Source: Bradyrhizobium hipponense
GTDB taxonomy: Bacteria; Pseudomonadota; Alphaproteobacteria; Rhizobiales; Xanthobacteraceae
Length of the DNA: 64,000 nucleotides
NCBI RefSeq assembly: GCF_008123965.1
Contig: NZ_VSTH01000142.1
Coordinates: forward strand, 40,738-104,737
Reading direction: 5' to 3'
The translations under genes were made by a program, and so were the position numbers. Shown here piece after piece: positions 7,099 to 16,292 of the stretch; positions within the stretch are counted from its first letter, which is position 1, and the number at the start of each line of letters is the position of its first letter. The notes under the pieces were generated by a model. The model saw nothing but the letters and a program-made list of their open reading frames with translations, was not told the DNA's origin and made no database searches.

Positions 7099-8784
7099 CT
7101 ACGTGCTGCTTCCCGCCGCGGTCGCGACCACTGGCAAAACCTCCCCACTCGCACTGTCCGGAGTCTCTTCCTTCCAGCGCACCGAACCGAATGGCCGCTC
7201 CAGCATGCGGCGGATTCGCACCGGGTCGGGCCCGATGTGGAAATCGATCGCTTGCTGATGCAGCGCGCGTTCGGATTGGGTCGAACGGTTGCGCTGGCGC
7301 AGATAGTCCAGCCAGGTCGGGCAGTGATAGCGCTCGGTCCACAATTCGGGGTCGGCGATGTCGCGTGCGATCGACCAGCCGTAGGCGCCGTTACGCTGCC
7401 TGGAGAGCTGCACATCCTGCATCACATTGTGGAAGGCGCGCGCGTTCTCCTGCGACACGCGATATTCGATCTCGACCACCAAGGGTCCGCTGCGTGCCGT
7501 GAGCGACAGCTTCACTTCCGGGTCGGCCAATACCTCGGCGTCCTCGTTGCGGGCGCCGACGCGCGGCATCGCCAGCCAGATTCCGAGCAGCGGCGAGATC
7601 AGCATCAACCCGGCTGCAACCAGGAGCGCGACCTCGACGCCGGCATAATCGGTGAGGTGACCCCAACCCCACGCGCCGATCGCAATGCCGCCCGAGATCG
7701 ACGCCTGGAACGCCGCGAGCGATCGGCCCGCAACCCAGCGCGGCGCCGAGAGCTGCACGCCGATGTTGAATAGCGCGACGGCGGCCATCCAGACCGCGCC
7801 GGCCAGCACCAGCGCGGCCGCTGTCAATACGGGTTCTGTGCTCAAGGCAAGCGCGGCCATCGCAAACGCCATCGAGATCGTGCAGGCGCGGATCGCCGCC
7901 TCGCCGCTCATGCGCCTGCGCAGTTCGTGGATGTTGAGCGCGCCGACCACTGCGCCCATGCCGAACGCGCCCAGCATGACGCCGTAGGTCTGCGCGCCGC
8001 CATGCAGCAAATCGCGCGCGACCAGCGGCATCAGCGCCATGATGGCGCCGCCGATCAGGCCCATCACCAGCGTGCGCAACAGCACGATCTTGATTGGCGG
8101 CGAATTGGTGATGTAGCGCACGCCCGAAACCATGGCGCGGTTGAGCTTTTCCCGCGGCAGGCGCGAAGCTTCGGTGTTGCGCCGCCACAGCAGCAGCACC
8201 ACCAGCAGCGGCAGATAGAGGATCGCATTGCAGGCGAAGGCGGCGACCGCGCCGAGCGCGGCAACGATGACACCGCCGACCGCGGGACCAAAACTGCGGG
8301 CGATGTTGTAGCTGATGCCGTTCAGCGCCACCGCGGACGGCAGCGCTTCGGGCGGCACCTGCTCGCTGACCGAGGATTGCCACGCCGGGCCGAACAGCGC
8401 ATTGCCGCTGCCCACCACAAAGCAGAAAGCAAGCAGCGTTTCCGGGGTGATCAGCTTGAGCCAAGCCAGCAGCGTCAGCGCAGTCGCGCCGGTCAGCGCG
8501 ATCATGAGCGAGATCAGGGTCACGATGCGCCTGTCATACATGTCGGCGATGGCGCCGGCCGGCATCGAGATCAGCATGATCGGCAGCATCAGCGCGGTCT
8601 GCACCAGCGCCACCTTGTCGGCCGAGGCCGCCATTTGGGTCATCGCCCAGGCGGCGCCCACCCCCTGGATCAAGAGGCCGAGATTGGAGAGCAGGCTGGC
8701 GAGCCAGATGCGCCGGAACAGGGTGTACCGCAGCGGCGCGGTGATGCCGTCGGCGGCAATTTGACGGTTCGTCTGCTCGGTCAT
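7099..8784 (-). CDS. MFS exporter of the MFS_3/DUF894 (EntS-like) type with a C-terminal soluble domain
   Basis: 561 residues. The first 410 or so form a 10-12 helix MFS transporter of the enterobactin-exporter type, with the DRR loop motif between helices 2 and 3 (MYDRRIV). Residues from about 430 onward are soluble and resemble an antibiotic-biosynthesis-monooxygenase/dabb-like fold, a fusion common in DUF894 proteins of rhizobia. Such transporters export small hydrophobic or siderophore-like compounds; the substrate here is unknown. No biosynthetic genes sit next to it. Confidence 0.85.
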   Translation of the reverse strand: MTEQTNRQIAADGITAPLRYTLFRRIWLASLLSNLGLLIQGVGAAWAMTQMAASADKVALVQTALMLPIMLISMPAGAIADMYDRRIVTLISLMIALTGATALTLLAWLKLITPETLLAFCFVVGSGNALFGPAWQSSVSEQVPPEALPSAVALNGISYNIARSFGPAVGGVIVAALGAVAAFACNAILYLPLLVVLLLWRRNTEASRLPREKLNRAMVSGVRYITNSPPIKIVLLRTLVMGLIGGAIMALMPLVARDLLHGGAQTYGVMLGAFGMGAVVGALNIHELRRRMSGEAAIRACTISMAFAMAALALSTEPVLTAAALVLAGAVWMAAVALFNIGVQLSAPRWVAGRSLAAFQASISGGIAIGAWGWGHLTDYAGVEVALLVAAGLMLISPLLGIWLAMPRVGARNEDAEVLADPEVKLSLTARSGPLVVEIEYRVSQENARAFHNVMQDVQLSRQRNGAYGWSIARDIADPELWTERYHCPTWLDYLRQRNRSTQSERALHQQAIDFHIGPDPVRIRRMLERPFGSVRWKEETPDSASGEVLPVVATAAGSST

Positions 8785-8919
8785 ATCCCCTTCCAGGAGG
8801 TCTGGCAGAAATGGCTTCAGCGATTCCGGTAGGGTCAGTGATGCCTGCGAAAGTCCTTCGCTGTCCAGTGGTTAGGCCGCTATAAGTGGCGCAAAGAAAT
8901 GGTTGCCGGAGAGGAACAT

Positions 8920-10290
8920 ATGAAGCTGTCGCGACGGACGATCCTGCAGGGTGCAGGTAGCCTTCCCTTCGCGGTTGCGAGCTTGCGGATCGAGGCGCTG
9001 GCGCAGACCGCGCCCGCGGCGCAGGGTTCGGAGGTGCCGCCGATCCTGTTCGTTCACGGCAATGGCGATTACGATGCGCTCTGGATGACCGCGTTGTGGC
9101 GGATGGAATCGAACGGCATCGCGCGCGAGCGCATGCTGGCGATCAATTTCACCGATCCCAATGCGCGGAGCGACGACAAGGTCGAGCAGGCCAACCGGTC
9201 CTCGACCGAGGACCAGCGCCGCGAGCTCACGGCGGCCATCACGGAACTGAAGCGCCGCAGCGGTGCGCCCCGCGTGGCACTGGTCGGCAGCTCGCGCGGC
9301 GGCTACGCGATTCGCAATGTCATCAGGAATGGCGGTGCAGCAGATGTCAGCCATGCCGTGTTGTGCGGCACACCCAATCACGGCGTTTTTGCAACCGACG
9401 ACACGCCCGGCAGCGAGTTCAACGGCCGGGGCGCATTCTTGCGCGGCTTGAACGAGGGTGAGAGCGAGGTGACGCCGGGCGTGGCCTTCCTCACATTGCG
9501 CAGTGACGGCATGGACAAATACGCGCAACCCGACGGCCGCTTCATCGGGAAGCCCGGCGTGCCGACCGGCGTCACCGCCGAGGGGCCCGAGCTGAAGGGC
9601 GCCACGAATCTCGTGCTCGGTGCGCTCGACCATCGCGAGGTGGCGTTCCATCCCCGTGCCTTCCGCGAGATCTACAAATTCATCGCCGGCCGCGAGCCCG
9701 CGCGCATTGCAATCATGCCGGAGCAGAACGTCAGGCTGAGCGGCCTAGTGACGGGTACGCCGGGCGGCGTGTCGACCAACCGTCCGGTCGCGGGCGCAAC
9801 CGTCGATATCTTCCGGGTCGAGCCCGAAACTGGAGAGCGCAAGGGCGGTGCAGTGCACAGCTCGAAGACCGGCGCCGACGGACGTTGGGGGCCGGCGGAG
9901 GTCGATGCCGCCTCTTCGCTCGAATTCGTCCTGACTTCGCCGGATGCGCCGATAACGCATTTTTACCGCTCGCCTTTCCCGCGCTCGTCCGACGTCGTGC
10001 ATCTGCGTGCCGCGCGCCCGCTCGGGCCGGCGGACAAGGATGCCGGTGCGGTCGTGATCATGTCGCGCCCGCGCGGCTATTTTGGCCTGCCACGGGACGT
10101 GGTGCTCTTCGACGGCAGGGAGCCGGCCGACGTCAAGCCGGGCGTGCCCACGGATGCGACAGCAACCCTGCGCCTTTCGGCCGCCGAGATCGGGCGTAAC
10201 GTCGTGGCCCAATTCAACGAAGAGCGGATTGTGGCACGCGTCTGGCCGGCCTCCGAGAACAGGATTGCGATTGCCGAGCTGACTTATTAG
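8920..10290 (+). CDS. Tat-exported alpha/beta hydrolase
   Basis: 456 residues. MKLSRRTILQ is a twin-arginine signal followed by a hydrophobic stretch ending near ALAQ. The hydrolase domain has the FVHGNGDYD oxyanion region and a GSSRGG elbow with Ser125. From about residue 275 a beta-rich, Ig-like C-terminal region follows. A GTG frame start lies 21 bases upstream, but ATG 8920 is chosen for the GGAGAGGAAC ribosome site and the Tat motif. The P450 gene follows after 48 bases on the same strand, which suggests a shared transcript. Substrate unknown; lipase or esterase activity is plausible. Confidence 0.82.
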   Translation: MKLSRRTILQGAGSLPFAVASLRIEALAQTAPAAQGSEVPPILFVHGNGDYDALWMTALWRMESNGIARERMLAINFTDPNARSDDKVEQANRSSTEDQRRELTAAITELKRRSGAPRVALVGSSRGGYAIRNVIRNGGAADVSHAVLCGTPNHGVFATDDTPGSEFNGRGAFLRGLNEGESEVTPGVAFLTLRSDGMDKYAQPDGRFIGKPGVPTGVTAEGPELKGATNLVLGALDHREVAFHPRAFREIYKFIAGREPARIAIMPEQNVRLSGLVTGTPGGVSTNRPVAGATVDIFRVEPETGERKGGAVHSSKTGADGRWGPAEVDAASSLEFVLTSPDAPITHFYRSPFPRSSDVVHLRAARPLGPADKDAGAVVIMSRPRGYFGLPRDVVLFDGREPADVKPGVPTDATATLRLSAAEIGRNVVAQFNEERIVARVWPASENRIAIAELTY

Positions 10291-10338
10291 CTGTTGAGCT
10301 GCAAGCCTTGACTGCGAAGATATCTGCGGGAGAGAGCC

Positions 10339-11706
10339 ATGAACATCGCCAGCGTGCGTCGGCCCATCGTCCCTCCGACCCCGCCGCGCGCGCCGGACGA
10401 TATGTCGTTTCTCGGCCGGCTTGCGGTGATCAAGCAGAATATGATCGCAACCTGGGGGCAGCGCGCCTACGAGGAAGATGTCATCCAGGGCCGCTTCTTC
10501 TTCCGCAACAGTTTCATCCTGAATCGCCCGGACGCGATCCGGCACGTGCTGCTGAGCAACTACGAGAACTATTCGCGCACGCCGGCCGGCATCCGCATGC
10601 TGCGTCCCGTACTCGGTGACGGCCTTCTGATTGCGGAAGGCCATTCGTGGACGTTTCAGCGCCGCACCCTTGCACCGGCCTTCACGCCGAAGGCGACCGC
10701 CAACCTCGTCCCGCACATGACCGCGGTGCTGGACGAGACCATCGCGAAGCTCGAGGAGCGCACGAGCGAGCCCGTTGACCTGCGCGAGCTCATGCAGCGC
10801 ATGACGCTTGAGATCGCCGGACGCACCATGTTCTCCTTCGGCATGGACCGGCATGGCCCGACCTTGCGCAATTTCGTCATGGAATATGGTGCACGGCTGG
10901 GGCGGCCGTATTTCTTCGACATGATCCTGCCGGTGTCCTGGCCGAGTCCGATGGATTTTGCCCGCGCACGCTTCCGCAAGCGCTGGACCGAATTCGTCGC
11001 GATACTGATTGCCGAGCGACGTGCCGCGGGCAAGAAGGACGGTGCGCCGCCGCGCGACCTGTTCGACCTCATGGATGAGGCGCGCGATCCTGAGACCGGC
11101 AAGGGGTTTTCCGACGAACAGCTCGTCGACGAGGTCGCGACCATGATCCTCGCCGGTCACGAGACCACGGCGACCGCGTTGTTCTGGGCGCTCTATCTGC
11201 TCGCGCTGGATCCGGACACGCAAGAGGAAGTGGCTTCCGAGACCCGCGGCGAGCATCTCGACAGCATGGCCGACATCGACCGCCAGAAATTCACCCGCGC
11301 CGTGATCGAGGAGACCATGCGGCTCTATCCGCCGGCCTTCCTGATCGCGCGAGCCGCCCGGGAAAAGGACAATGCGGCTGGCGTTGCGATCGGCAAGGGC
11401 GACATCATCATGATCGCGCCGTGGCTGCTGCATCGGCACGAGAAGCTGTGGGATCAACCGAACGCGTTCATTCCAAAACGCTTCATGTCGACCGAGGCGC
11501 CGGATCGTTTCGCCTATCTGCCGTTCGGCGCGGGGCCGCGCGTCTGCGTCGGGGCGCCGTTTGCGCAGGCCGAATCCGTGCTGGCGCTGGCGCGGCTGAT
11601 CGGCGCGTTTCGAGTCGAGCTTGCCGATACCGATCCCGTCATCCCGCACGGCGTCGTGACGACCCACCCCGGCCACTCACCCATGTTCCGCATCACGCGT
11701 CGGTGA
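10339..11706 (+). CDS. Cytochrome P450
   Basis: 455 residues. All P450 signatures are present: I-helix AGHETTA, the ExxR motif in EETMR, and heme loop PFGAGPRVCVG with Cys403 as thiolate ligand. No membrane anchor, so it is a soluble bacterial P450 needing separate ferredoxin and reductase partners, none of which is encoded nearby. GGAGAGAGCC precedes ATG 10339. It follows the Tat hydrolase closely. Sequence alone does not give the substrate; the CYP family cannot be named without alignment. Confidence 0.93.
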   Translation: MNIASVRRPIVPPTPPRAPDDMSFLGRLAVIKQNMIATWGQRAYEEDVIQGRFFFRNSFILNRPDAIRHVLLSNYENYSRTPAGIRMLRPVLGDGLLIAEGHSWTFQRRTLAPAFTPKATANLVPHMTAVLDETIAKLEERTSEPVDLRELMQRMTLEIAGRTMFSFGMDRHGPTLRNFVMEYGARLGRPYFFDMILPVSWPSPMDFARARFRKRWTEFVAILIAERRAAGKKDGAPPRDLFDLMDEARDPETGKGFSDEQLVDEVATMILAGHETTATALFWALYLLALDPDTQEEVASETRGEHLDSMADIDRQKFTRAVIEETMRLYPPAFLIARAAREKDNAAGVAIGKGDIIMIAPWLLHRHEKLWDQPNAFIPKRFMSTEAPDRFAYLPFGAGPRVCVGAPFAQAESVLALARLIGAFRVELADTDPVIPHGVVTTHPGHSPMFRITRR

Positions 11707-11756
11707 CAGGCGACTGCCTGGCCAATGGCGTGATCCACCCTAGATAGAGTCCCGCC

Positions 11757-13166
11757 ATGAGCGATATCGAAGCCCAGCTTTCTGTCCTGAAGCAGACCGC
11801 CGATCCAAAGGTGGTAGATGCGATTCAGCATCTGATCGACCACGGTGAGGATCACGAGCTCAACCGCGTCAATGTTCTCGACTTTTCCAGGCAGCACAAT
11901 CTCGACGAAGAGCGGACGATCTCGGGCTTCCTGCATTCGGCCCGGCTTGGGCTGTTCGATCTCGGCTGGAATGTATTGTGTCCAGGATGCGGCGGCGTGC
12001 TCGGCGCGCACTCGACGCTGAAGGCCCTCAAGCCCGACGATTATCACTGCGCGCTCTGTGCCTGCGGCTACAAGGCTTCCGTCGACGACCAGGTCGAGGT
12101 GTCCTTCACGGTGAACCCGCGCGTACGGCGCATCGCGGCGCATGACCCCGACTCGCTTCCGGTCTGGGAATATTTCAAGCAGGTGTTCTGGAGCTCCGGC
12201 GTCGACTTCAACAAGGAATCGTTTGCGACGCTGGCCAACGAGGTGACGCTGGATACGCTCGAGCTTCCGGCCGGCGAGAAGGCGACCATGTCGCTGCAAT
12301 TGCCGAGCGACTTCATCATCATCTTCGAGCCGGTGACGCACGCCGCCCAGTTCATCGATGTCCAGGGCGAGCCGACCAAGGAACGCCAGCAGCTCGCCAT
12401 CATGTACAACAAGGTGCGGGCCCCGACCGGGACCGCGGTGATGCGGCCGGGTCCGTTGCGGCTGTCGCTGGAGAACCAGGCCGGCGTGCGAGTACTGCCG
12501 TCGGTGTTCATCGCGGCCGACGCGCTTCATCACCTGATAGGCAAGCGCAAGCCGTTCCTCACCGCCAAGCGGATGCTGTCGAACCAGACTTTTCGCGATG
12601 TGTTCAAGGCCGACAATCTCAGTCTCGACCAGCGGCTCCAGATCACCTCGCTGACCTTCCTGTTCACCGACTTGAAAGGCTCGACGGCGCTCTACGAGCG
12701 CGTCGGCGACCTCGCCGCCTTCGATCTCGTGCGCGCGCATTTTCACGCGCTGCTCGAGATCATCTCCTCGGAAAAAGGCGCCGTGGTGAAGACGATCGGC
12801 GACGCCGTGATGGCGACATTCGTCCGTCCCGAGCACGCGATCGTCGCGGGTCTGCGGATGCGGGCAGCGATGGACGAGCTCAACAAGCAGCGCGGCACCG
12901 CCGATCTTATCGTCAAGATCGGCATTCATGAGGGTCCCTGCCTTGCGGTGATGCTCAACGAGCGTCAGGACTATTTCGGCCAGACCGTCAACATCGCCGC
13001 GCGCGTGCAGAGCCTGTCCACGTCGCAGGAAATCCACATCACCGGACCGGTGCTGGACGCACCGGCTGTTGCCGAGGTGTTGCAGCAGCGCGAGATCAGG
13101 CCGATCCAGAAGCAGGCCGCGCTGCGCGGCATCGCCGACAAGATGGTGGTGTACGAGATACCGTAG
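11757..13166 (+). CDS. Class III adenylate/guanylate cyclase with DUF5939-type N-terminal domain
   Basis: 469 residues. The N-terminal 290 residues include two paired-cysteine motifs (CPGCGG and CALCACG near residues 75-105) that probably bind zinc, followed by a DUF5939-like region. The C-terminal catalytic domain begins at FTDLKG (first metal Asp about 305). It keeps VVKTIGD, with the adenine-specifying Lys and second Asp, and NIAAR with the transition-state Asn/Arg, so it looks active and prefers ATP. It is predicted cytosolic. cAMP from this or related enzymes could feed the CRP-like sites at 5992, which is inference. Confidence 0.9.
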   Translation: MSDIEAQLSVLKQTADPKVVDAIQHLIDHGEDHELNRVNVLDFSRQHNLDEERTISGFLHSARLGLFDLGWNVLCPGCGGVLGAHSTLKALKPDDYHCALCACGYKASVDDQVEVSFTVNPRVRRIAAHDPDSLPVWEYFKQVFWSSGVDFNKESFATLANEVTLDTLELPAGEKATMSLQLPSDFIIIFEPVTHAAQFIDVQGEPTKERQQLAIMYNKVRAPTGTAVMRPGPLRLSLENQAGVRVLPSVFIAADALHHLIGKRKPFLTAKRMLSNQTFRDVFKADNLSLDQRLQITSLTFLFTDLKGSTALYERVGDLAAFDLVRAHFHALLEIISSEKGAVVKTIGDAVMATFVRPEHAIVAGLRMRAAMDELNKQRGTADLIVKIGIHEGPCLAVMLNERQDYFGQTVNIAARVQSLSTSQEIHITGPVLDAPAVAEVLQQREIRPIQKQAALRGIADKMVVYEIP

Positions 13167-13168
13167 AC

Positions 13169-13315
13169 GTCGTCCCGGCCTAGTGCGCAATTGCGCACGG
13201 GGGGCCGGGACCCATACCGCGGAATCTGTCGGTTGCCGATGGTGCTAATCCCGAACGACCAATCTTCACCAAACCACAGCCTGTGGTTATGGGTCCCGGC
13301 CTTCGCCGGGACGAC
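13169..13315 (+). repeat. Palindromic intergenic repeat, family R1 copy 1
   Basis: Begins GTCGTCCCGGCC and ends with CCGGGACGAC; the inner part holds CTGTGGTTATGGGTCCC. Three further copies are at 30108, 34316 and 51690. It occupies most of the gap between the cyclase and TerB-like genes. Confidence 0.85.
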
Positions 13316-13438
13316 GAAGAGATTGCCGAAACGTAATGCCGTACGCGGAACTGACGCATGTTGCGGCGGTTGAGTTTCCCGCTCATATATTGCTGTAACG
13401 CCGCCTCCCCGCGGCTTCATCGATATCGGTAGGACTTT

Positions 13439-13927
13439 ATGCTCGACGGCCTGCGCCAATTCATCGCTGACATCGTTGCTTCTCAGGCTGGCGACCGCGC
13501 CTTCGGCGACAGCGACTATCGACTGGCGGCAACCGCGCTGCTGGTCCACGTGGTTTCGTTGGACGGCCAGCCGACTGCGGCCGAGCAGCGCAAGCTGCAC
13601 AGCCTGATCGAACGTCATTTCGGGCTCGATCGCGGCACTGCGGACCGCCTGATCGCGGACGCGACCCAGGTCGAGGGCGAGGCGGTCGACCTCTATCATT
13701 TCACCAGCGTCATCATGCGCTCGCTCGATGAAGAGGGGCGCAAGCGCATCGTGCAGATGATGTGGGAGCTGGTCTATGCCGACGGCCAGGTCAGCGAGTT
13801 CGAAGACAACGTGGTCTGGCGCGCCTCCGACCTGCTCGGGATCGCCCAGCGCGACCGGATCGACCTGAAGCATGCCGTTGCGGACCGCGCCGGCAATCAG
13901 GTGAAGAACGGCGCTATCGGCGGCTGA
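13439..13927 (+). CDS. TerB/DjlA-like helical protein
   Basis: 162 residues, all-alpha, no signal peptide. The pattern of two similar helical halves with conserved acidic residues (ALLVHVVSLDGQPTAAE and LVYADGQVSEFED) matches the TerB family named after tellurite-resistance proteins, which is widespread as a probable metal- or membrane-associated module. No ter operon partners are present, so a tellurite role is not implied. AGGA precedes ATG 13439. Confidence 0.78.
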   Translation: MLDGLRQFIADIVASQAGDRAFGDSDYRLAATALLVHVVSLDGQPTAAEQRKLHSLIERHFGLDRGTADRLIADATQVEGEAVDLYHFTSVIMRSLDEEGRKRIVQMMWELVYADGQVSEFEDNVVWRASDLLGIAQRDRIDLKHAVADRAGNQVKNGAIGG

Positions 13928-14153
13928 CCCGCCTTAACACGGCCGATTGCGGGCCGTGCGTACCACATGACGAAATTTTAATGTCTTCGCCGTCGCTCCG
14001 GTGTCGGTTTCGCGTGAAATCAGCGGTTTTTCCTACGCTCCCTGTCGCCAGCACTAGCCGCCATGCCGCCGGCCGGCTTGCGCGGCGCGCACGCTCTATG
14101 CTCTCGTTCCGCTATTGCGGGGCCAAAAATCTTGAATTGAAGAGAGTTCGATC

Positions 14154-14933
14154 GTGACTGAGCGGGTGACGCTGATTACCGGTGCCTCGGCGGGCATAGG
14201 CATGGAGCTGGCGCGCGTGTTCGCCGCGAACGGACACCGCCTGGCGCTCACGGCGCGCAGAGCCGATCGGCTCGAGGCGCTCGCCAGCGAGCTCTCCGCC
14301 AAGGGCGGCAAGAAGCCGATCGTGATCGTCTGCGACCTCGAGCAAGCCGACGCCGGCGAGACCATCGCCGCCGCGCTGGCCACCGCAGGTGTCGAGCTCG
14401 ACAATCTCGTCAACAATGCCGGCTTTGGTGTGTTCGGCGATGCCGTCGAACGCGACCGCGTCGAGCAGGTCGGCATCGTCGATGTCAACGTTCGGGCTCT
14501 GACCGATCTGTCGCTGCGCTTCGCCGAACAGCTCATCCGCAACAAGGGCGGCCTTCTCAATGTGGGCTCCGTCGCCGGCTTTTTGCCCGGCCCCGGCATG
14601 GCCGTCTACTACGCCTCCAAGGCCTATGTGATCTCTTTCACCGAGGCCCTGCGCGCGGAGCTCGGTCCGCGCGGCGTCCGCGTGACGGTCCTTTGCCCGG
14701 GCCCGGTGCCCACCGAATTCCAGGCGCGGGCCCGCGTTGGATCCGGACATGATACGGCGGCTCTCAACGTTTCGGCCGCGGATGTCGCACGCGAGGCCTA
14801 TCGTGGACTGATGGCCAACAAACGGGCAGTGCTGCCCGGCCTCGCCATCAAGATCGTGCCGTTCCTGCTGCGCTTCTTCCCGCGCGACTTCATCCTGTTC
14901 GCCACCAGCCGGTTTCAGAGGCAAAGGCGCTAG
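14154..14933 (+). CDS. Short-chain dehydrogenase/reductase
   Basis: 259 residues, classical SDR. The cofactor motif TGASAGIG is at residues 9-16, NNAG follows in the middle, and a Ser and YASK supply the catalytic triad. After TGAS the residue pattern with Arg near the second strand (TARRADR) suggests NADP(H). Start is GTG 14154, the first codon giving a complete Rossmann fold. It stands alone between the TerB-like and amidotransferase genes; substrate unknown. Confidence 0.88.
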   Translation: MTERVTLITGASAGIGMELARVFAANGHRLALTARRADRLEALASELSAKGGKKPIVIVCDLEQADAGETIAAALATAGVELDNLVNNAGFGVFGDAVERDRVEQVGIVDVNVRALTDLSLRFAEQLIRNKGGLLNVGSVAGFLPGPGMAVYYASKAYVISFTEALRAELGPRGVRVTVLCPGPVPTEFQARARVGSGHDTAALNVSAADVAREAYRGLMANKRAVLPGLAIKIVPFLLRFFPRDFILFATSRFQRQRR

Positions 14934-15034
14934 CGGAAGCCGTCAGCTCCCGTATTGGCCCGGAGCTTGCTTTCATTTCGGTGCGTGCGCGAACTCACAC
15001 GAAATTAACGATCGCTTAGTTATGCTGGCGGTCT

Positions 15035-15068
15035 GAACCGATAGCACTTGGGAACCGATAGCACTTGG
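15035..15068 (+). repeat. 17-bp perfect tandem duplication
   Basis: GAACCGATAGCACTTGG occurs twice head to tail (15035-15051 and 15052-15068), ending 7 bases before the amidotransferase start codon, so it lies in the leader of that gene. Confidence 0.9.
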
Positions 15069-15075
15069 AAAGGCA

Positions 15076-15879
15076 ATGTCGTTCCGGACGAACAGGTTTG
15101 GTGGCGCAGAATTGGTGCCCTTCCCCAACCGAAGGGACCTCGGCGCTTCCGCCGGTCGTCCTGAAACCCGGCTGCCGGTTCTCGTCATTCTGCATCAGGA
15201 ATCCTCGACGCCCGGCCGCGTCGGCAATGCGCTCCGCGCGCTCGGCCATCGCCTCGACATCCGCCGTCCCCGCTTCGGCGATCGCCTGCCCGAGACGCTC
15301 GAGCAGCATGCCGGCGCCGTGGTCTTCGGCGGTCCGATGAGCGCCAACGATTCCGACGACTACATCCGACGCGAGATCGACTGGATCGAAATTCCGCTGC
15401 GCGAGCAGCGGCCGTTCCTCGGCATCTGCCTCGGTGCGCAGATGCTCGCAATGCAGTTAGGGGCCCGCGTCGCACCACATGTGGATGCGCTGACCCAGAT
15501 TGGCTATTACCCGATCCGTCCGACCGCGGCGGGACACGCGCTCTGCCCTGACTGGCCGGCACGAGTCTATCATTGGCATCGCGAAGGATTTGAGCTGCCG
15601 GCCGGCGCCGAACTGCTTGCCGAAAGCGATGATTTTCCGGTGCAGGCATTCCGCACCGGCAATGCCTTCGGTGTGCAGTTTCATCCCGACGTGACCTACG
15701 CGATGATGCATTGCTGGACCACGCGCGGCTATGACGGCCTGAGCGCGCCCGGTGCGCGGGCGCGGCATCATCATTTTACGGACCGTGCCGTCTACGACGT
15801 CGCGGAACGCGCATGGCTTGATCATTTCATCGACGGCTGGCTGGCGCGCCGGTCGGTGCTGGCGCAGGCCGCCGAGTGA
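15076..15879 (+). CDS. Class I glutamine amidotransferase (GATase1, GMP-synthase-like)
   Basis: 267 residues. The nucleophile elbow GICLGAQM carries the catalytic Cys, and FHPD carries the catalytic His. The acid of the triad is Asp where most of the family has Glu (HPE). No synthase domain is fused and no partner enzyme is adjacent. Homologues of this stand-alone type are often annotated as gamma-glutamyl hydrolase-like or GMP-synthase-like. The first 25 residues look non-conserved, so a later start is possible, but no better ATG with a ribosome site was seen. Confidence 0.82.
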   Translation: MSFRTNRFGGAELVPFPNRRDLGASAGRPETRLPVLVILHQESSTPGRVGNALRALGHRLDIRRPRFGDRLPETLEQHAGAVVFGGPMSANDSDDYIRREIDWIEIPLREQRPFLGICLGAQMLAMQLGARVAPHVDALTQIGYYPIRPTAAGHALCPDWPARVYHWHREGFELPAGAELLAESDDFPVQAFRTGNAFGVQFHPDVTYAMMHCWTTRGYDGLSAPGARARHHHFTDRAVYDVAERAWLDHFIDGWLARRSVLAQAAE

Positions 15880-15964
15880 TCGCGCCTTCGCGCGCCGGCC
15901 GCCATGGCTTATGGGAGGTGGGAATCTCTTTAACAGCCCGGCTTCGCCTTTGGCTTCGCCGGGC

Positions 15965-16026
15965 ACCACGCTTCGCCCTTCAGACTCCTGCGCGGCTGCG
16001 CCACGCGTAGCCCGAAGGGCGAAGCG

Positions 16027-16030
<4 letters not shown>
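15965..16030. repeat. 17-bp inverted repeat abutting tRNA-Ala
   Basis: ACCACGCTTCGCCCTTC (15965-15981) and its exact complement (16014-16030) are separated by 32 bases. The right arm includes the 3'-terminal ACCA of the minus-strand tRNA-Ala. It could fold as a terminator or be a mobile repeat. A second hairpin, CCCGGC...GCCGGG, lies at 15942-15963. Confidence 0.7.
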
Positions 16031-16102
<72 letters not shown>

Positions 16103-16292
16103 GTTTGTTGGCCGCCCTGGTTAATGCGGCCGACAACCGGGCGCCATTTAAGTCCCCGCTAAGGTCAAGTCAAGGACGGGCGTAATCCGGTTTTAGCCAT
16201 CCCCACGCCCGAACCTCCCTTGTTTGGGCCGGGGGGAACCGATATCTAGCAAAAGCCGTCAATCCCGCCCTCAGCCAGAGTTTTCAAAAGCC

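Noticed and set aside
9745..11676. Long minus-strand open frame opposite the hydrolase and P450
   Set aside because: Arg/His/Gly-rich translation with no domain; the plus-strand genes have clear catalytic motifs. Long antisense frames are expected in high-GC DNA.
13439..13927. Tellurite resistance locus
   Set aside because: Only a single TerB-like protein; no terC, terD or terZ homologues nearby.
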